From positions 1 through 55,952 of IMG/VR virus record IMGVR_UViG_3300020404_000088: a stretch of 55,952 bases of DNA; one strand, written 5' to 3'. The notes below the pieces were generated by a model. It was not told the origin of the DNA and searched no databases. It saw only the letters and a list, made by a program, of their open reading frames with translations. Below, one piece after another: positions 24,468 through 30,996 of this stretch. The position numbers and the translations under genes are program-made. The DNA comes from a virus. The stretch's first letter is position 1. The number at the start of each line of letters is the position of its first letter.

Positions 24468-25402
24468 TTGAATTTGACCTGTGACATTAGTTCAGTTAAA
24501 CAAGCAACTAAATTAATCTCCTGGTCAGCAACAAAGGCTGACTTGTATTGATAGTCAGCAATAATTAAAACAGCATGAGGTATAGTTGATGGTTCTAAAT
24601 TAGTATATAATGTATCATATATCTTTCTAAAAATCTTAACAGGATCGTTGTCAAGATTATTGACAACCCATTTTCTCATGTCACTAAACTCCTTATTCTT
24701 TAAATGAGTTACTAGTGTCTTTAGGTTTTCATCTGATACATTCACTAAAATGCCAGCGTCTATGGCACCACTTACTGAATATCTTTGTAGTTCATTAATT
24801 AGTTTTCTAAAATCTGGAAAGTGTTTTGTAATTAATTCAACAAGGACCTTGTCTTCATAATCTATATTTTGTTCTTTAAGAATATAAATTGCTCTCTCGA
24901 ACAATCTACTTGCCAGTTTAGGTTTATCTTTAGGGTTAACTTTAAACTCTATGTTTGAGAATCTACTATGTAGAGGTTCTATAATTCTATTCTTAAAATT
25001 ACAAGTAAGAATAAATCTACAATTCTTATGAAACTCCTCTACAAATCCTCTTAACGCAGGTTGTGTTGATTGTGGATTAAGATAATCAGCCTCATCTAAT
25101 ATCACAACTTTTTTACCACCAGATAGTGATACAGTTGAAGCAAAGTTTTTAATCTTATTTCTTAATACATCTATACCACCTTCCTCTGAACCATTTATCA
25201 TAATCCAATCACAATTCATTTGTTCACATAATGCTTTTGCAACTGTGGTCTTACCGATACCAGGAGTACCAGAGAACAACATATTAGATAATTCACCTTT
25301 CTTAACGAAAGACGAAAATAAAGATTTTAGAGAATCAGGTAATATACAATCATCAATAGTCTTTGGTCGATACTGCTCGACCCACAAAAAATCTGTATTC
25401 AT
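24464..25402 (-). CDS. gp44: Clamp loader large subunit (T4 gp44-like)
   Basis: A 312-residue AAA+ ATPase that opens the sliding clamp and places it on primed DNA. Walker A GTPGIGKTT lies at 45-53 and Walker B KKVVILDEADYL near 97-108. RFILTCNFKNRI is the sensor 1 region and PLHSRF the conserved SRF arginine finger. Length is near T4 gp44 (319). It lies seven bases after the clamp gene, in T4 order. It ends in an ATGA overlap with the inserted methyltransferase. Confidence 0.96.
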   Translation of the reverse strand: MNTDFLWVEQYRPKTIDDCILPDSLKSLFSSFVKKGELSNMLFSGTPGIGKTTVAKALCEQMNCDWIMINGSEEGGIDVLRNKIKNFASTVSLSGGKKVVILDEADYLNPQSTQPALRGFVEEFHKNCRFILTCNFKNRIIEPLHSRFSNIEFKVNPKDKPKLASRLFERAIYILKEQNIDYEDKVLVELITKHFPDFRKLINELQRYSVSGAIDAGILVNVSDENLKTLVTHLKNKEFSDMRKWVVNNLDNDPVKIFRKIYDTLYTNLEPSTIPHAVLIIADYQYKSAFVADQEINLVACLTELMSQVKFK

Positions 25403-25409
25403 ACAGAAC

Positions 25410-26084
25410 CTACTTAGTTATAGTACTGTCTGGTTCTAAAGCGATCCAGTATTCAACAGGTAGTTTTGTGTGTTTAAAGTGTGAGATTGATTTTGAAGAT
25501 ACAGCAACATCATAGTCACCGTCTAGCATTTTCATATTCTCTACTTTGAAGTAGAAAGTATAATCTGCTGTTGCACCTTGACCTACAACGATATCAAAAG
25601 AGTTTGATGTATCGTTCTTCTTATCACAAACTTTAAGAACAATATCGCCACCTTTTGTACCGATCAATGCTAAGTCTGGTGATTTTAAAATCGCAGCCAT
25701 CTTTAACAGTTCTTTATAGTTTGATGATGATAGACTAAAGGTTACCTCTGCTTCTGGCATATTAACTTCTTTAGTAGGTGATACTATTACTGAAGGATCA
25801 GAATAGAAATATTTTACTTTTGATTTACTACCTTCAGAGGATATTGTCATATACTTATCTTGTAAAGATAATTCAGGTTTAGCAAAACCTGATACTGCTG
25901 ATAGGAATTCATTTAGATCATAGATACCAAACTCATTGGTAAATTCATCTGAAATTTTTGCCTTAGCAAAAATATTTCTCATAGTTGAGATAGTTGATAA
26001 CTCATCACCTTGTTTGATTAATATGTTAGTATTAATACCTGCAAAGTTTTTAAGTGTTTCGATTGTGTTTTGATTTAGTTTCAT
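25410..26084 (-). CDS. gp45: Sliding clamp (T4 gp45-like)
   Basis: A 224-residue processivity clamp, a trimeric ring that tethers the polymerase and, in T4, activates late transcription through gp33 and gp55. I use ATG 26084 (MKLNQNTIETLKNFAGINTN) rather than a TTG 18 bases upstream. The acidic, two-domain PCNA-like pattern and the length match T4 gp45 (228). Its early promoter (26118-26146) gives a leader of about 28 bases. It begins the block 45-44-[methyltransferase-glycosylase]-62-regA. Confidence 0.93.
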   Translation of the reverse strand: MKLNQNTIETLKNFAGINTNILIKQGDELSTISTMRNIFAKAKISDEFTNEFGIYDLNEFLSAVSGFAKPELSLQDKYMTISSEGSKSKVKYFYSDPSVIVSPTKEVNMPEAEVTFSLSSSNYKELLKMAAILKSPDLALIGTKGGDIVLKVCDKKNDTSNSFDIVVGQGATADYTFYFKVENMKMLDGDYDVAVSSKSISHFKHTKLPVEYWIALEPDSTITK

Positions 26085-26117
26085 TATATATTTTTCTTTC
26101 AATTGTTAATTTATTGT

Positions 26118-26146
26118 AGTATATCATTTTATATCAGACAAGTCAA
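26118..26146 (-). promoter_or_regulatory. Early promoter for the clamp operon
   Basis: TTGACT (26141-26146), 17-base spacer, TATACT (26118-26123) on the minus strand, in the context GCTTGACT. It drives gene 45 and the downstream loader genes. It overlaps the 3' end of the small 26124-26309 frame. Confidence 0.75.
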
Positions 26147-26309
26147 GCTTACTATTTTTTATATATCTTCCCCAAATGTATTTCATTATTTGATATATAG
26201 GAAATGGTAAAGTTATATACTTAACTCTTTTACCTATCACATACATAAGTTGTCCACGCCATGGTAATCCATGGTGACTAAAGCCTATGCAATGTTTTAT
26301 GATGTGCAT
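26124..26309 (-). CDS. Possible small hydrophobic protein, leaderless
   Basis: A 61-residue frame starting MHIIKHCIGFSHHGLPWRGQ, with a hydrophobic C-terminal half (YITLPFPIYQIMKYIWGRY) that might associate with membrane. No ribosome binding site is present. A perfect consensus promoter ends six bases before the ATG, so transcription would start at or next to the start codon. That placement is the main reason to take the frame seriously. It may instead be an untranslated spacer between two promoters. I recognise no family. Confidence 0.4.
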   Translation of the reverse strand: MHIIKHCIGFSHHGLPWRGQLMYVIGKRVKYITLPFPIYQIMKYIWGRYIKNSKLDLSDIK

Positions 26310-26315
26310 GAAATT

Positions 26316-26344
26316 ATTATAACAAAGTTATAAGGGCCTGTCAA
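26316..26344 (-). promoter_or_regulatory. Consensus early promoter inside a terminator hairpin
   Basis: TTGACA (26339-26344), 17 bases, TATAAT (26316-26321): a perfect sigma70 match. The TTGACA is formed by the loop and the 3' arm of the terminator of the upstream ParB-like gene. Confidence 0.85.
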
Positions 26345-26355
26345 GCAGGCCCCTT
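26332..26355 (-). terminator. Terminator hairpin after the ParB-like gene
   Basis: GGGCCTG-CTTGA-CAGGCCC forms a 7-bp stem extended by A-T pairs, starting nine bases after the stop of the 26361-27497 gene. Followed by CTTATAAC, a weak T-run. It overlaps the next promoter. Confidence 0.65.
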
Positions 26356-26360
26356 TATTA

Positions 26361-27497
26361 TTATATGTTTAATGGACTTGTTGATTGAAATAACTCTTCC
26401 CTCTCTCCATTTACTGTTACAGTTTGTTGTTTCTTAAATAGTCTTATCTTATCTAAGTTTTTATGTTCTTTTTTTAGAGCAGGTAAAGCACCATATAAAA
26501 CTATGTTATCAGCAAATGCAACCTTTGAATTATTTGGTGAAGCCTCAAAGAATGTTGCTCTGATATTTTCTATATCTGATTCCCAAATAGTTTTAAATTT
26601 ATCTACTAAGTCGTTATAAGAATTTAAAAGATTACCAGAGTCTAAAACACCTGTGTGTATGACAACTCTAATTTGAGCACCGATATTATCTTTTGCAAGT
26701 CTGGCTGCCTTTGTTATGGTTGAACTCACAGTTGAAGCAGATACGACTAGATACTTTATCTTATCTGTATTGATGTATTTGTTTTTATTCATCCATGTCT
26801 TGATTTGTGTTTGTGATTCCCAAGATGTTATATCTTCTTGATTAGTATCCTTTTCTTTATAAACACGAAGAATTGCAGCATCCATAGCGTTTTTAGTATA
26901 ACTGTTTTCGCAAATATCATAAAATCTTTCAGTTATTGCGTCTATTTGTTTATACATATCGTCATATTTTTTTATCCAACCTTTTTGTAAAGCAAGTATG
27001 CACTCTTGCTCTATGTCATATAACCTCGATGGTCCTGATGGATCGTTTTTTGGATTTAATTTTAAGGCAAACTTTGAAGCATCTGATTCTTCTGGTATGT
27101 CATATACTGTAGCGATACAATTCTCTAGTCCTATCTCCTCAAATATTTTATCTCTCGTATGACCTGTTAGTGGATATAAACCATCTGCTTTTCTAATCAA
27201 ACTTAAACCAGGTGATGTTAGTTTTAAACCTTGCTCATGTATTGAATTTCTAATATCTTTATGTGCAGGATTACCATTACCAAATCTACTTTGATAGGTC
27301 TGAAATCTTCCTCCACGCCATTTGATATCTTTTCTATCAACTAGTGTGGGCTCAGAAGCTGTTCCGTATGGAAATTTATCACCATACATTTGAGGCTTAA
27401 GTTCTTTATTGTGAGTTTGTTTGTGAATTGTTAAGTGGTCTTCATTTAGTCTTTTTACTTTAGATAGATCCACTATGTGGCTTGATTCTATTAGCAT
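26361..27497 (-). CDS. ParB-like domain protein
   Basis: A 378-residue protein. Residues about 85-140 (IRNSIHEQGLKLTSPGLSLI, GLYPLTGHTRDKIFEEIGLE, then IATVYDIPEES) follow the ParB/Srx fold pattern: a query loop, a GHxR motif and a helix. In bacteria this fold hydrolyses CTP or acts as a nuclease in DNA segregation and defence contexts. The remaining 240 residues are a charged mix without recognised motifs; the helical middle ends with a Rossmann-like IKYLVVSASTVSS stretch. Tandem early and late promoters (27584-27619) and its own terminator make it monocistronic. Phage role unknown. Confidence 0.6.
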   Translation of the reverse strand: MLIESSHIVDLSKVKRLNEDHLTIHKQTHNKELKPQMYGDKFPYGTASEPTLVDRKDIKWRGGRFQTYQSRFGNGNPAHKDIRNSIHEQGLKLTSPGLSLIRKADGLYPLTGHTRDKIFEEIGLENCIATVYDIPEESDASKFALKLNPKNDPSGPSRLYDIEQECILALQKGWIKKYDDMYKQIDAITERFYDICENSYTKNAMDAAILRVYKEKDTNQEDITSWESQTQIKTWMNKNKYINTDKIKYLVVSASTVSSTITKAARLAKDNIGAQIRVVIHTGVLDSGNLLNSYNDLVDKFKTIWESDIENIRATFFEASPNNSKVAFADNIVLYGALPALKKEHKNLDKIRLFKKQQTVTVNGEREELFQSTSPLNI

Positions 27498-27583
27498 TTT
27501 ATTTCTCCTTGTTTTTAGGTTGTCAATCTCTTTACTAGTGGTATTCTAGTGTATTGATTAACAATTAATTAATGTTATATTTT

Positions 27584-27619
27584 TATTTATATTATATCAT
27601 ATTTAGAGGAGAGGATCAA
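27584..27619 (-). promoter_or_regulatory. Overlapping early and late promoters for the ParB-like gene
   Basis: TTGATC (27614-27619), 17 bases, TATAAT (27591-27596), whose last T begins the late box TATAAATA (27584-27591). The -35 lies in the loop of the upstream terminator hairpin. The leader to ATG 27497 is about 85 bases. Confidence 0.7.
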
Positions 27620-27630
27620 GCCCTCTCCTC
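27606..27630 (-). terminator. Terminator hairpin after the heat-shock gene
   Basis: GAGGAGAGG-GCTTGAT-CCTCTCCTC forms a perfect 9-bp stem about 13 bases after the hsp20 stop. The T-run is absent, so it may work partly as an mRNA 3' stabiliser. Confidence 0.65.
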
Positions 27631-27643
27631 CATTTTATTTTTA

Positions 27644-28066
27644 TTATTTGATTTTGATTGTCTTCGGTTTCTTTTCCTCAGGTACAATCTTTTCAAGATC
27701 AATAACAAGCATACCGTCTTTTAATTCAGCACCTTTTACAACAACATCATCTGCCAATGTAAACGATCTAGTGAATTGTCTTTTTGATATACCTTTATGT
27801 ATTGGTTCTTTTCCCTTGTCTTCACTCGGTATAGATTTAATTGTCAATTGATTTTCAGCAGTAGATACATCAATATCTTTTTTGCCAAAACCAGCAAGTG
27901 CTATCTCAATGTTCCAATTGAAATTATCTATCTTATTAATATTGTAAGGGGGATAATTTACTGTCCTCGTATTGTCTAGGTGTAAATTAAAGTGATCGAA
28001 TATATTATCGAACCCTACTGAAAAGGGTCTTAGATCATTCCAGATCCGTAGTTCTCTATTAGTCAT
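27644..28066 (-). CDS. hsp20: Small heat-shock protein (Hsp20/IbpA family)
   Basis: A 140-residue alpha-crystallin-domain chaperone, which holds unfolding proteins in a refoldable state. The domain runs about 45-135: NWNIEIALAGFGKKDIDVST, then QLTIKSI, RSFTLADDVVVKGAELKDGM and LVIDLEKIVPEEKKP. An IKIK end corresponds to the IxI motif. A strong AAAGGAG lies before ATG. Its leader contains a late box (28167-28174) and some small stem-loops. Small heat-shock genes are common in marine T4-like phages and may help capsid assembly. Confidence 0.93.
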   Translation of the reverse strand: MTNRELRIWNDLRPFSVGFDNIFDHFNLHLDNTRTVNYPPYNINKIDNFNWNIEIALAGFGKKDIDVSTAENQLTIKSIPSEDKGKEPIHKGISKRQFTRSFTLADDVVVKGAELKDGMLVIDLEKIVPEEKKPKTIKIK

Positions 28067-28166
28067 ATTTGCTCCTTTGTAAGCGAGTTAAATTATGATA
28101 CCTCTTATGAGCGTATCGTTATTATATATAAGAATTAATTTTTAAATTACAAGTCTTATATAAAAT

Positions 28167-28174
28167 TATTTATA
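28167..28174 (-). promoter_or_regulatory. Late promoter for hsp20
   Basis: Exact TATAAATA on the minus strand, about 100 bases before the hsp20 ATG. It immediately follows the last helix strand of the structured RNA at 28175-28374. Confidence 0.65.
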
Positions 28175-28374
28175 ATCGGTAGAGGTAGGTCTCACCCTCT
28201 TTTACCCTAAAATGTCTTACCATTTTTGTCACATTTAAGTGCTACAAAGACCAATGGACCGATAAGGTAGTTTCTTTTATCACGGAGTGAAACTACCAAA
28301 CCTCACCGAATTAAGTATCTTTGCGGAAGATACTCTACCTCTTAATGTAAGGACTTACGATCAGCCTTACATTA
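28175..28374 (-). ncRNA. Candidate structured RNA with pseudoknot
   Basis: No frame of note is open here. On the minus strand: hairpin P0, TAATGTAAGG/CCTTACATTA (28374-28343, 10 bp); long helix A, AGAGGTAG (28342-28335) with CTACCTCT (28188-28181); hairpin P2, AGTATCTT/AAGATACT (28334-28314, 8 bp, 5-base loop), abutting A; hairpin P3, GGTAGTTTC/GAAACTACC (28297-28266, 9 bp); helix B, ATCGGT (28263-28258) with ACCGAT (28180-28175). A and B interleave in A-B-A'-B' order, a pseudoknot, with A' and B' adjacent. A late box lies just upstream. It matches none of tmRNA, RNase P RNA or 6S RNA. It is the candidate content of the 324-base gap. Confidence 0.65.
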
Positions 28375-28375
28375 C

Positions 28376-28383
28376 TATTTATA
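28376..28383 (-). promoter_or_regulatory. Late promoter for the structured RNA
   Basis: Exact TATAAATA on the minus strand, one base upstream of hairpin P0, giving a predicted start near 28370. No coding gene follows for 300 bases, so the RNA is the immediate product. Confidence 0.65.
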
Positions 28384-28390
28384 CGGCCAA

Positions 28391-28657
28391 TTACGCTGAA
28401 TAAGCGTATTTAAATGGACCATATAATTTTCTAATACCAGCAGCGATAATAGATTTAGTAGGAGTACCCAATCTGTATGAAGTACCTTTAGTTGATTCAT
28501 TGATATAAATCATGTGTCCCTCTGATCTTAATTGATCTACCATTGCTCTTGGTGATGTTAAATCAAATTTGCTTCTTAGTGCTTTCCAAGATACTGGTGC
28601 ACCTTTTGAAAGTAAATTTAATACTTTAGTTTTTTTATTTAATGTTTTTCTAGCCAT
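28391..28657 (-). CDS. Winged-helix DNA-binding-like protein
   Basis: An 88-residue basic protein. I start at 28657 (MARKTLNKKTKVLNLLSKGA) because AAGGAA precedes it; the frame could extend 24 residues upstream. The segment VSWKALRSKFDLTSPRAMVD followed by QLRSEGHMIYIN is the helix-turn-helix and wing of a winged-helix domain. The ending LYGPFKYAYSA is less conserved. It lies between rpsU and the structured RNA, so it might regulate either. I recall such small HTH proteins in marine T4-like phages. The DNA target is unknown. Confidence 0.75.
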   Translation of the reverse strand: MARKTLNKKTKVLNLLSKGAPVSWKALRSKFDLTSPRAMVDQLRSEGHMIYINESTKGTSYRLGTPTKSIIAAGIRKLYGPFKYAYSA

Positions 28658-28733
28658 TATATTTTTCCTTTTTTTCTCTTGTTGTTTCAAATTAAACATA
28701 CGAGATATTAACAACATAAAATATCTCATAATT

Positions 28734-28946
28734 CTATATTTCGCCTTTCAGCGCTTTAATCTTTTGCTCTTTTTTATATCTTCTAGTATTCTCTTTTTTC
28801 TTCTCTCTCTTTTTAAAAGAAGGTTTTTGATAATACTGTCGATCTCTTAATTCTTTCATAACGCCATCTTTTAATAATTTTTTCTTTAAGACTCTTAATG
28901 CCTTCTCAACGTTATTATTTCTTACTTCTATTGTATATCCAGCCAT
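28734..28946 (-). CDS. rpsU: Ribosomal protein bS21 homologue
   Basis: A 70-residue protein of normal bS21 length. VRNNNVEKALRVLKKKLLKD and then GVMKELRDRQYYQKPSFKKR, followed by a lysine/arginine tail, are clear bS21 features. In bacteria bS21 joins the 30S subunit near the anti-Shine-Dalgarno end and affects initiation. Phage copies are reported from pelagiphages and may swap into host ribosomes to favour phage mRNAs. It is one base from the upstream gene and about 75 bases from the HTH gene. Confidence 0.93.
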   Translation of the reverse strand: MAGYTIEVRNNNVEKALRVLKKKLLKDGVMKELRDRQYYQKPSFKKREKKKENTRRYKKEQKIKALKGEI

Positions 28947-28947
28947 A

Positions 28948-29265
28948 CTATTCTTTAAATGTTATCTCAGTTACATCTTGTACCCAAGCCGCAGGTATAG
29001 TTGATACATTACCTACTGTTAATGTTCCGTCTTCATCATCTACAATGTAGTCTGTGAAGATAATAATTTTATCTCTATTCTGTAATAGTTTATATCCTAA
29101 TGATACAGGTCTAGCGGGTTTAGATAACAATGCTTTATTAATATCATGCCAACCAGCATCACCAACAGCGTCATACCATTTTACTTCAACTAGAGGATAG
29201 TCAGCAATAGTACCACTTAATTTTTTTTGTTTTCTATTTCTTGGTTCTTTTTTAGATATTCTCAT
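28948..29265 (-). CDS. Conserved small phage protein, beta-rich
   Basis: A 105-residue protein with a basic start (MRISKKEPRNRKQKKL) and then EVKWYDAVGDAGWHDINKAL, RPVSLGYKLLQNRDKIIIFT and DGTLTVGNVSTIPAAWVQDV. This resembles small beta-barrel proteins found widely in phages and in host-derived regions, without an assigned role. It is the first gene behind the early promoter at 29286-29314, with a leader of about 15 bases lacking a clear SD. It is followed by rpsU, so it may be co-expressed with translation genes. Confidence 0.65.
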   Translation of the reverse strand: MRISKKEPRNRKQKKLSGTIADYPLVEVKWYDAVGDAGWHDINKALLSKPARPVSLGYKLLQNRDKIIIFTDYIVDDEDGTLTVGNVSTIPAAWVQDVTEITFKE

Positions 29266-29285
29266 AATTGAATCTTTCTATAATC

Positions 29286-29314
29286 ATTATAACACTTTTA
29301 GATTGTATAGTCAA
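29286..29314 (-). promoter_or_regulatory. Early promoter for the rpsU operon
   Basis: TTGACT (29309-29314), 17 bases, TATAAT (29286-29291), in GCTTGACT. It starts just after the terminator hairpin of the upstream gene and drives 28948-29265, rpsU and probably the HTH gene. Confidence 0.8.
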
Positions 29315-29318
29315 GCTA

Positions 29319-29344
29319 TCAAGGGCGGAATAATCCACCCTCGA
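29319..29344 (-). terminator. Terminator hairpin after the 29355 gene
   Basis: TCGAGGGTGG-ATTATT-CCGCCCTTGA on the minus strand pairs over ten positions with two mismatches, ten bases after the stop of the 29355-29585 gene. There is no strong T-run. Confidence 0.55.
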
Positions 29345-29354
29345 TATAATGTGT

Positions 29355-29585
29355 TTATTCACTATCGGTAGATTCCGATTCAACAACTTGCCCTAGTGTA
29401 GGTAAAGTATATGAAGCTCTGTTTACTCTATAAGCAGTATTCTTCATTAACCAAGCTGGTTTAGTGATACCGTGTTTACTTTGTAGAGATATGATATCTT
29501 TCCTAGTAATCTCGGTAGTAAAACCTTCCTTGTTTGCCAATTTAACAAACGATTCTTGTTTTGGTGTTAGTTTAACGTTTTGCAT
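29355..29585 (-). CDS. Stand-alone copy of the CobS-like N-terminal domain
   Basis: Start at 29585 (MQNVKLTPKQESFVKLANKE) is favoured by GGAAGGAG upstream; an ATG seven codons earlier has no SD. The 76-residue protein aligns by eye with residues 1-65 of the AAA+ protein encoded just upstream: EITRKDIISLQ/TVTRSEINDLV, KPAWLMKN/NPSWLKSD and YTLPTL/YTLNVN. Both look like small winged-helix-type adaptor domains. It is probably a duplication and might compete with or bridge partners of the ATPase. A hairpin separates the two genes. Confidence 0.75.
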   Translation of the reverse strand: MQNVKLTPKQESFVKLANKEGFTTEITRKDIISLQSKHGITKPAWLMKNTAYRVNRASYTLPTLGQVVESESTDSE

Positions 29586-29616
29586 AAGTGTATTCACTCC
29601 TTCCATTAATTAATAA

Positions 29617-29640
29617 CTGGTGGGGAACAACCCCCACCAG
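29617..29640 (-). terminator. Terminator-like hairpin after the CobS-like gene
   Basis: CTGGTGGGG-GTTGTT-CCCCACCAG on the minus strand, a perfect 9-bp stem about 28 bases after the CobS-like stop. Poor T-run, so partial termination or processing is possible. Confidence 0.65.
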
Positions 29641-29668
29641 CGGACTTACATTATGAATAGATTTTAGA

Positions 29669-30874
29669 TTAGACTTCAAATGTGTCCTCATCTTCCTCAC
29701 TATCATTGGAATCTTGTTTTTCTTCTGATAATATCTCTGCCTCTTCAGCAGCCTTCTTGTCAGCAAGAATTGATTCGGCACTCGCACCACTATCAACTTT
29801 AGTATATAAGTCAACAAATGATGTCTTGGTACTATCATCAAATCTGTTAGTACAAACTTCAATTGCCTTCATCTTACTTTTAAAGATCGCATATGCCTCA
29901 GCGATATGTACTAATCTTCTAGTACTGATAATCTCATCAACACCACCGTCTTTAAATGTTTTTCTAATTACATCTGCCCACGTCACAAGATTAGTAGCAA
30001 ACTTATCATCTGATTTACCAGCAGACTTTAATTTAGTAGCAACAATCTTTTGTTCAGTTTTAGCAGCAGGATACTGTTGTTCAAATGTAATAGGGAATCT
30101 TTCAAGAAACGCCTCATTAAGAACATTAGTACCGATAAACTTACCGTCATCTGAACCTTGACCTTTAGTATTAGCAGTAGCAACTACGTTGAAACCAAGT
30201 TTTGGTTTTACAAACTTGTTAATCTTTTTAACATAGATACCAGAACCTTCTAAGATAGGTTGTAAACACATGATCTTATTAGACGCAAGGTCAATCTCAT
30301 CAAGAAGTAAAACAGCACCTCTCTCCATCGCCTCGATTACTGGACCATTCTGCCATATAGTTTGACCGTCTTTCAATCTGTAACCGCCAAGTAAATCATC
30401 TTCATCGGTCTCAATTGTAATATTGACCCTAATCATTTCTCGTTTTGCAACAGCACAAGCCTGCGTTACAGCAAGAGTCTTACCATTACCAGACAATCCA
30501 GTAATGAATATAGGATAAAACTTTTTAGATGTTATAACATTTTTAACATCAGCAAAGTTACCAAAAGATACAAAATCTTTATCTTTATTAGGAACTACAT
30601 TATCAGTTAGCGAACTAACAATATATGCAGCCTTACTTTCATTTGAAATTTTAGTATCAACTGATTCAGTTTCAGCAACTTCACCAGACTCATCATTGAC
30701 GTTAAGAGTATAAACTCCTCTATCAACTTTGAACTTGTCAGATTTTAACCACGAAGGATTTTTAATCTTACCTTTTTTAACTAGATCATTAATCTCCGAT
30801 CTAGTAACCGTATCTTTTTTGTAAGTATCTTTTAATACTTTCAATACGGATTTTTGATTCACATTTAGTTCCAT
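29669..30874 (-). CDS. cobS: CobS/MoxR-like AAA+ ATPase
   Basis: A 401-residue ATPase. Residues 1-60 are a small adaptor-like domain duplicated in the next gene. Walker A GLSGNGKT is at 126-133, Walker B AVLLLDEIDLAS near 187-198, with sensor region NVVATANTKGQGSD and arginine finger FLERFPITFEQQ after it. The C-terminus is acidic. In bacteria CobS works with CobT to insert cobalt into cobalamin precursors, but MoxR-type ATPases generally pair with VWA proteins to remodel partners. The partner is encoded at 30997-33180. I infer remodelling of a protein complex rather than vitamin synthesis. Confidence 0.85.
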   Translation of the reverse strand: MELNVNQKSVLKVLKDTYKKDTVTRSEINDLVKKGKIKNPSWLKSDKFKVDRGVYTLNVNDESGEVAETESVDTKISNESKAAYIVSSLTDNVVPNKDKDFVSFGNFADVKNVITSKKFYPIFITGLSGNGKTLAVTQACAVAKREMIRVNITIETDEDDLLGGYRLKDGQTIWQNGPVIEAMERGAVLLLDEIDLASNKIMCLQPILEGSGIYVKKINKFVKPKLGFNVVATANTKGQGSDDGKFIGTNVLNEAFLERFPITFEQQYPAAKTEQKIVATKLKSAGKSDDKFATNLVTWADVIRKTFKDGGVDEIISTRRLVHIAEAYAIFKSKMKAIEVCTNRFDDSTKTSFVDLYTKVDSGASAESILADKKAAEEAEILSEEKQDSNDSEEDEDTFEV

Positions 30875-30929
30875 AATATATAAGTCCTTTCTTTGTTTAT
30901 ATTATTTTTTTTTCTCATAATGTACTATT

Positions 30930-30958
30930 AAGCTATCATAATTTCGGCATAAAGTCAA
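30930..30958 (-). promoter_or_regulatory. Early-type promoter for the CobS-like gene
   Basis: TTGACT (30953-30958), 17 bases, TAGCTT (30930-30935). The -10 is non-standard but matches that of the CobT-like gene, with a shared TTATGCC near the -35 and TACATTATG further on. Confidence 0.5.
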
Positions 30959-30996
30959 GCACGAATAAGTGTTGATTTTACTAGGGTTATCCATGA

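Noticed and set aside
28175-28374. Assignment as tmRNA, RNase P RNA or 6S RNA
   Set aside because: No tRNA-like end, no RNase P conserved core words, and no single long bubbled hairpin.
29572-29862. Minus-strand frame overlapping the end of the CobS-like gene
   Set aside because: Out of frame with a confident gene, crosses a terminator hairpin and has no recognisable domain.
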